This document shows positions 20,801 through 25,595 of a stretch of DNA of 25,595 nt, one piece after another. The notes under the pieces were generated by a model that worked only from the letters and a program-made list of their open reading frames with translations, did not search any database and was not told the origin of the DNA. Both the position numbers and the translations under genes were made by a program. Numbering within the stretch: the stretch's first letter is position 1; every line of letters starts with the position of its first letter. Origin of the DNA: Pigoraptor chileana (taxonomy: Eukaryota > Opisthokonta > Filasterea); the NCBI GenBank assembly GCA_943704495.1, contig CALSCR010002459.1:1-25595 (forward strand), written 5' to 3'.

Positions 20801-21311
20801 TACTATTAGCTGTCTGAACACGGTCGGGACGACCCATCGAGTAATGCTTGTCTACTGTAGACCTGCAGAGCTGGCAGTTATGAGCATATCATAGTCAAAG
20901 CCTGACTCGACAGGTCCATAATAATATCATGACATTCTGCTCGGTATCATGACAGTCCTCTCACATTTTAACGTGATTGTTTATATTTGATGATATAATA
21001 CGGATGCAGTGAGGTCGCGTGCACAGAATGTGTCGCCATTTGTCAACGCCCAATCGCGGTCGGAGCACAAGAACACCCGCGTCCCTGTGACGTCCCAGCT
21101 GCGACCGGGGCCCGTGTTCACAGGCAGTGCCAACGGCGGAAGCATGAGGGCTGGCCAGCGGTTTCCGGTGGGAGTGCAACTCCCAAGATTCTCCGTCCCC
21201 GCTTTCAAAAACGGTCTTCCCGCCAATATCGACATCCGCGAGGTTCTTTCCGGAAAGACCGGAATCCCCGTCCACATCCACCGCGGCCACACGAACGCGC
21301 AGGGATCGTAA
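17868..21311 (+). CDS. HSF: Heat shock factor (HSF) family transcription factor
   Basis: Winged-helix HSF-type DNA-binding protein. Exons: 17868-18079, 18282-18364, 18577-18662, 19045-19956, 20118-20250 (or to 20304), 20479-20745 and 21010-21311. The sum is divisible by three with either donor, giving 664 or 682 aa. The DBD (about residues 64-160) is split by three introns: [26 protein letters not shown] with the conserved W84; [20 protein letters not shown] (107-126, recognition helix); then [17 protein letters not shown]. These match the HSF consensus F..KL, W...G, YF.H.N..SF.RQ.N.YGF and EF.H..F.RG...L. No heptad-repeat trimerisation region (HR-A/B) is visible after the DBD; instead comes a long Ser/Thr/Asp-rich, probably disordered region with an SGLSGLSG repeat. 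The start is the first ATG in frame; a second in-frame ATG is at 17898. Confidence 0.93.
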
Positions 21312-21736
21312 GATACAGAACTGTGATCGTCCGTCGAGGACTGGTTCAGGATGCGGATTACGCTTACACAAGTTGACAAGTGCACACACCCACACCCACA
21401 CACGTACTGCTGAACGTCGCCCGGAATCGAATGAGACCGACCGCGCCGCCGAAGATATGGCTATGTTATGTATGTACATTGTATCATGTAAAATTATTGT
21501 TGCGATGAAATCTAATTAAACCGAGTTTGCTCTCAAAAGAATCACCGTCGATCGAACCACCGACAGCAGACTACAAATAATGCACAGGTAAACATATAAA
21601 TACATTCCGTTGGCAAAGTGGCAAAGTGGCCATTGTAAGAGTCTGAAAACTGTCTGCTTACCACGAACGGATGGGACTAGCGTCGACCGTCACAAAACAA
21701 ATCGATCATAAAATATATTTACACAAATGAGCACAG
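21312..21736. other. Convergent 3' spacer
   Basis: 425 bp between the stop codons of the HSF gene (plus) and the coiled-coil gene (minus), so both 3' UTRs lie here. It includes a possible plus-strand ATTAAA polyadenylation signal at 21515-21520. No other gene seen. Confidence 0.6.
21515..21520 (+). terminator. Possible polyadenylation signal of the HSF gene
   Basis: ATTAAA, the commonest variant hexamer, about 205 bp after the HSF stop codon in an AT-rich context. Candidate only. Confidence 0.3.
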
Positions 21737-23875
21737 TCAGCGCCACAGCCCTGGTCTTGACGAAGCACTGGCAACAGCGGTGGCGGCGGCGGTCTTTCGC
21801 TTGGCACTGACAATGACCCCTCGTCCCCGCCCTTGCACTCCATCGGCAACGGAAGAGGACGGCTCCACATATCTCCGTCTGTCCGACACAGCTTCGCCTG
21901 CACGCAGAGGACCATGTGCGGCGCTTTTAGTGCCTCCAATCTCACTCGCAACCGATCGGGAATGCGTCGACATGGTTGAAGATGACGACAGGCTTCCTCC
22001 GTGCTTGCCCTCGCGGTTGGCTGGCAGACGCGCCCCAGATGTGCTGTCGGCGGCACGCAGTCCACCCACGCGAAGCTCGCCGACATCCATGGACGCATCG
22101 AAGTTGTCTCTCCGTCGGGCACGTGCATCCATCTCGAACTCAAATGCGTCGTGATGAGAAACCGAAGAAAGAGCAGTGGTGTGCGACGGACCAAAAAGAG
22201 CGCGCGGTAGATCTGCCCTACCGGTCGCCAGTGGCGGACGGGCAGCAGTCACAGGCGATGACCCGCTCTTGGCGGCGCCGTGGTATGCGTCGGCGCCCAG
22301 CCTGTTGGTGTTCGCCTGGATGCCGGTGGCGCGGTCGTCGGGTGGCGAGAGGGAGGTGCGGGCAATGTTCAGCGCTCGGTCGGTGAAGGGACCTGATGAG
22401 GGAGAGAAGGCGCCGCGCTGCTTGTGCGTTGTGGTGTGCTTTATGGGGGTTGTATTAGCGGATGCGGCGTTCGACCCAGCGCCAGAGCCCCCGTTCACTA
22501 TACCGGCGGAGGCCAAGGGCTGCGCCGACCCGATACTGGCCGTGGTTGCGTCGGCGGAGAGCGTTCGCAGTTCTCCCGTAAGGCGCGCGAGGACACGCAC
22601 GGCGTCCTCGTAATGGTGCCCAAGCATCTCGCGGAGGGATGCAGCCATGTCCACGCTCGCCCTCCCAATCACGCCAATGCGATCCACTCGGGACATCAGC
22701 GCCGACGACGACTGTTGCAGTCGACCGTGGGCATCGTCTCGTTCTCGCGTCAAATGTGCGATTCTGTCCTCTAAACTGCGCACGTGACGACGCAGCCGCT
22801 CCTCAGTATCCGCCACGGCAGCGTCCTTCCCCCGCTCGGCCCGCGCGAGCGCCGCCTCATGCTCCGCCGCCACGTGCTTCATCCGCGTCTCCCATTCTTC
22901 TGACACGCGTTGCGACGCCGCCTTCAGCCGTTCCGATGCGGCGACATCCGCGGCATGCAGCTGACCCTCGAGTTGCTGCCGAGCCAGCTCCAGCCCCGCC
23001 GCCTGTCGCTCAAGTAGTGCGCCGCGCTCAGTCGCCGTCGACAGCTCCGCACGGAGGCCTTCCGCACTGCTCTCGGCCGCACGCAGCGCAGCGGACAGCT
23101 GGTCCACCGACCGCCGGTGGGCCTCTGCATTTGCCGCCGCCGCCGCCGCCTCCGCGTTCAATTGCTCCTGCAGGGTGGCACGTGACCTCTCTTCGGCCGC
23201 CAGCCGTCGTTTGAGGGCCACCACTTCGTCACTTTTGTTTGCAAGGGATGATCGTCCTGCCTCAGCTGCAGCACGTGCCTCGGCGGTCTCGGCTTCCATC
23301 CGCGCTGTCCGCTCCGCCCACGCCCTGCGCTCACGTTCCAGTGTGCCAACTGCCGAGGCGAGCTCGCTTTCAAGCACGTGCAGCTTTTGCTGACGGTTGG
23401 CGTCGGCGGCAGACAGCGCATCACGCTGCGCCCGAGCGATGCGCAGCTCGTGAACAAGCTCGGATGCGCGCTCGTTCTGCGCAGTCTTCTCAGAGCCCAT
23501 CGCAACTATCACTCGCTGTAGTTCGCGCTCCAGCTGCCTGACCAGTATTTCACGCTCTGACTCCGCTGCGGCCACCGCGGTCGCATTTGCGTTTCGACGA
23601 TGCGCGCTGTTTTGAATGCCGGAGCCGTCAGCTGAAGCTTGACGGTGGTCGTGTGGCCCTCGAGTCCACGGCCCACCGTGCGGGTGTGTGTATGCATTGT
23701 CCCCAGCCGCCCCGTAGCCCTGATGTTCGTAATGCCCACGCCCCAGCCACTCGGACACATTGTCAGCGGGATGGGCCAATGCGCCGCGGACTCTCCATTG
23801 CCCCTCGCCAGCAGCTGCATCGGCCTGCATTGACAATGCGCTGGGGCGCGGCGGATGCGACGCCGGCGCCGACAT
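21737..23875 (-). CDS. Coiled-coil protein, intronless
   Basis: Uninterrupted 712-codon frame; family not recognised. The frame is open further upstream to 23968, but only non-ATG codons are available there, so I start at the first ATG (MSAPASHPPRPS). The N-terminal ~100 residues are Gly/His/Ala-rich and probably disordered. Roughly residues 103-450 are a long Ala/Glu/Arg/Leu-rich coiled coil beginning near EREILVRQLERELQRV and including LEDRIAHLTRERDDAHGRL. A short helical part follows (GRASVDMAASLREMLGHHYE), then a Ser/Pro-rich basic tail. No enzymatic motif, signal peptide or membrane segment is seen. Long coiled coils of this kind are typical of cytoskeletal, centrosomal or Golgi scaffold proteins, but I cannot assign one. 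It is GC-rich and single-exon, unlike its intron-rich neighbours. Confidence 0.8.
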   Translation of the reverse strand: MSAPASHPPRPSALSMQADAAAGEGQWRVRGALAHPADNVSEWLGRGHYEHQGYGAAGDNAYTHPHGGPWTRGPHDHRQASADGSGIQNSAHRRNANATAVAAAESEREILVRQLERELQRVIVAMGSEKTAQNERASELVHELRIARAQRDALSAADANRQQKLHVLESELASAVGTLERERRAWAERTARMEAETAEARAAAEAGRSSLANKSDEVVALKRRLAAEERSRATLQEQLNAEAAAAAANAEAHRRSVDQLSAALRAAESSAEGLRAELSTATERGALLERQAAGLELARQQLEGQLHAADVAASERLKAASQRVSEEWETRMKHVAAEHEAALARAERGKDAAVADTEERLRRHVRSLEDRIAHLTRERDDAHGRLQQSSSALMSRVDRIGVIGRASVDMAASLREMLGHHYEDAVRVLARLTGELRTLSADATTASIGSAQPLASAGIVNGGSGAGSNAASANTTPIKHTTTHKQRGAFSPSSGPFTDRALNIARTSLSPPDDRATGIQANTNRLGADAYHGAAKSGSSPVTAARPPLATGRADLPRALFGPSHTTALSSVSHHDAFEFEMDARARRRDNFDASMDVGELRVGGLRAADSTSGARLPANREGKHGGSLSSSSTMSTHSRSVASEIGGTKSAAHGPLRAGEAVSDRRRYVEPSSSVADGVQGRGRGVIVSAKRKTAAATAVASASSRPGLWR

Positions 23876-24943
23876 TGCTCTCCACTGGACTTGTGTTCCA
23901 GTGTGCTTGCGTAGCTCAGTTTGCAATGACCTATGAACCCCCTTTTCAGTCACAAAGGTTGATGACACTTCCGTGATGATAGGTTGCCACGTGGGGTGCT
24001 ATGAAAGCCGTCAGAGGCAGAACTGCCGCTCGGTGAGAGTTCAGCGGACGTCAAATGGCTGAAACAGATTACAGAGTAACGGATTCAGTACTTAGTCTCG
24101 GCGGGCGGCATTTTTAGGTTTTTTTTTTTTGAAATTTTGAAAAAAGTCACGTGATATAGGATCGTTTCGTCATCTTCAATATTAATTACTGCTCAGACTG
24201 CTTGCAGTCCAGATGCATGCACTGTGTTATGTTTTCTGAATGTAAGCATCACTGTAAGGCATCACAACTGCCTGTCTCAGTATTTTTTAGAAACCCTCAC
24301 TTATTTTGAAGGTTTATTTTGTCCCCATTCCTGAAAAGGAATACCGGATTTGTTTTTGTTCGCAGGCGGTTGGATTTTCTGGCAACGCTTTCACTGCGTG
24401 TGTCAGGCTGTCTGTCCGGGTATCTCTGTAAATGCAGTGGAGTAACGGATGTGTCTGCGTTGGGTGGCATCCATTTGCTCATTCTCTCCGGTTGCACTTG
24501 AGTGACGGAGGTGTCTGCGTTGGGCGGCATCCATTCGCTCAAGCTTCCACTCGATTGGGATGGCCTGTTCAGCCTAACAGTATAAAATGTACCGATAGAT
24601 TGCGATTGTCGGGATCTCGTTGAAGTCTTTCGGGAGACGTTTCTGATTGAGGCACACATTGGAGTTTATGTGGCATGACTGTACTCGCGGCCACTGACTG
24701 GCGCCCTTGGCCGCTTCTTAAAATACTGCCGGCATCCAAAACTCACAAACGAACATACATAGCGGTAGACTGTACCGGAGGCTTTTGTCATTTGCCTGCG
24801 ACAGCAGTGCCTTCTTAGATAGTTGATCATGGTATGTATTCGAGAGACGCATCGATCAAAGGTGCATGTCCAGACATTGCACACCGATCTGCCGCCACCC
24901 AAACACAGGATGGAGTGCATAATATTACATAAAGCATTTCAGT
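23876..24943. other. Spacer with LRR remnant, upstream of coiled-coil gene
   Basis: About 1.1 kb between the start of the coiled-coil gene and the stop of TIM13, both on the minus strand. It should hold the promoter of the first and the 3' UTR of the second. It contains CACGTG at about 23991 and 24147, a T-run at about 24119-24130, and the degenerate leucine-rich repeats listed separately. Confidence 0.6.
24380..24560 (+). pseudogene. Degenerate leucine-rich-repeat fragment
   Basis: Two 60-bp tandem units at 24441-24500 and 24501-24560. Their first 40 bases differ at 4 positions. On the plus strand they read SGVTDVSALGGIHLLILSGC and VTEVSALGGIHSLKL, a 20-residue LRR pattern (V-T-D-V-S-A-L-G-G-I-H-x-L-x-L-S-G-C). 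A weaker LRR-like segment (LSLRVSGC) precedes them. A TGA at 24499-24501 interrupts the frame between the units and no larger ORF surrounds them, so this looks like a remnant of a longer LRR gene. A cryptic exon of an unseen gene is less likely. Confidence 0.5.
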
Positions 24944-25452
24944 TCAGTGATCGAAGCCGTCGTCCGCTGGATGGCCCGTCTCCGATTGCACCTTCTCAAG
25001 GCGGTCGTAGTATGCATGCGACACTGTGTCCCACGAGTCGCGGTAGCGGTCCATACACTTTGCAAGGCATGTCTGTTATGGTGGCGTTGTCCCATCAATC
25101 ACACATCCATGCAGCAACGTGTGATGGCATAGAAGTCCCGAAAGAAGTTCAAGTACAGATTGATTGATCAGCGAAATGCAAGGAGCAAAATAGTAGCTCA
25201 ATATCGCAGGTGCAAACATGATGTGCTGTTATAAAGCAATGTAGAAACGATAATGTGGCACACACACCCTGTCACTGCCATCCAGTGATGCCCCCGGCTT
25301 CACCACGCACTTCTTGAAGCATTTTTCAGTAATTTTCTGCAATTAACGCAATTGTGCACCGTCAGATAATAATAATAAAAATTAGTCGCAAAGGAAGGTA
25401 AATCGTAACCATATACCGATACAAGCAGCTCGAAGAAAGCGTTCGAATTAGT
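24944..25452 (-). CDS. TIMM13: TIM13, small Tim chaperone of the mitochondrial intermembrane space (5' end outside window)
   Basis: Homologue of TIM13, which with TIM8 forms a hexameric chaperone carrying hydrophobic precursors across the intermembrane space to the TIM22 or SAM machinery. Exons on the minus strand: 25452-25417 (or to 25423), 25336-25268 and 25072-24944. The last two give [18 protein letters not shown], then DGSDR, joined in phase 0 to [20 protein letters not shown] and YYDRLEKVQ, ending at a TGA. The twin CX3C motifs (CFKKC and CLAKC, 14 residues apart) form the disulfide-linked helical hairpin of small Tims, and MDRY.D.W.TVS.AY..RL is diagnostic for TIM13. The leftmost exon (SNAFFELL) matches the helix before the first CX3C; its donor choice is uncertain. 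The N-terminal exon lies past the right edge, beyond the CA-rich intron sequence. The C-terminal tail ([13 protein letters not shown]) is longer than in human TIMM13. Confidence 0.9.
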
Positions 25453-25463
25453 CTCAAACACAC

Positions 25464-25595
25464 ATACCACACACAAACACACACACACATACACATTCTC
25501 ACACAGACACAGACTGCACAGACACAGACCACACAGACCACACAGATCACACAGATCACACAGATCACACACACACACACACACACATACACACA
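25464..25595. repeat. (CA)n and CACAGAT/C repeats at the right edge
   Basis: CA-rich tract with about five 9-bp units (ACACAGACC or ACACAGATC), ending in (CA)n at the window edge. It is probably intronic, upstream of the first visible TIM13 exon on the sense (minus) strand. Confidence 0.9.

Noticed and set aside
21415-21440. B-box-like sequence (ATTCGATTCCGG, minus strand)
   Set aside because: The flanking bases cannot form a T-stem, so it is not a tRNA.
22639-23214. 191-codon plus-strand Pro-rich ORF
   Set aside because: Antisense of the Ala/Arg/Glu-rich coiled coil, a typical shadow in GC-rich DNA.
23875-23968. Upstream extension of the coiled-coil ORF by 31 codons
   Set aside because: It would need a GTG start; the first ATG is at 23875.
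24297-24659. Minus-strand ORF with repeated MPPNADTSVT
   Set aside because: Antisense translation of the LRR units; the plus-strand reading gives a recognisable LRR pattern.

Overview
The window is nuclear DNA of an intron-rich eukaryote, most likely a unicellular one. Five of the six genes recognised are interrupted by GT-AG introns of about 150-630 bp, exon joins conserve phase, the standard code fits, and introns and spacers are full of (TG)n/(CA)n microsatellites. The mix of two-component receiver domains, an HSF, an ABCG half-transporter, an RTRAF orthologue and TIM13 fits a protist. An ichthyosporean-like holozoan is a guess I hold with low confidence; nothing here proves the lineage.

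Layout: (1) 1-74 is a (TG)n tract, followed by about 1 kb with no recognisable gene. (2) 1112-6816, minus strand: an 8-exon gene for a protein with two complete phospho-receiver (REC) domains, then a disordered linker, a helix-loop-helix (HLH)-like segment and a 31-glutamine tract. No histidine-kinase domain is visible. (3) 6817-8888: spacer. (4) 8889-11812, minus: RTRAF (hCLE/C14orf166), 7 exons, 228 aa. (5) 11813-12348: 536-bp divergent promoter region. (6) 12349-16174, plus: ABCG-type half-transporter, 7 exons, 627 aa. (7) 16175-17867: spacer with a 14-bp palindrome around CACGTG. (8) 17868-21311, plus: heat shock factor with its DNA-binding domain (DBD) spread over four exons, about 664 or 682 aa. 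(9) 21737-23875, minus: GC-rich, intronless coiled-coil protein, 712 aa. (10) 23876-24943: spacer with two degenerate leucine-rich-repeat units. (11) 24944-25452, minus: the last three coding exons of TIM13 (small Tim chaperone), whose 5' end lies beyond the window.

The genes do not form one pathway. They cover signalling to transcription (REC-REC-HLH), stress transcription (HSF), RNA metabolism (RTRAF), membrane export (ABCG) and mitochondrial import (TIM13). The most novel item is the REC-REC-HLH architecture. Its two REC domains carry an intron at the same place and in the same phase, which points to internal duplication. All exon joins were worked out by hand from splice consensus, phase and protein-family conservation; there is no transcript evidence.
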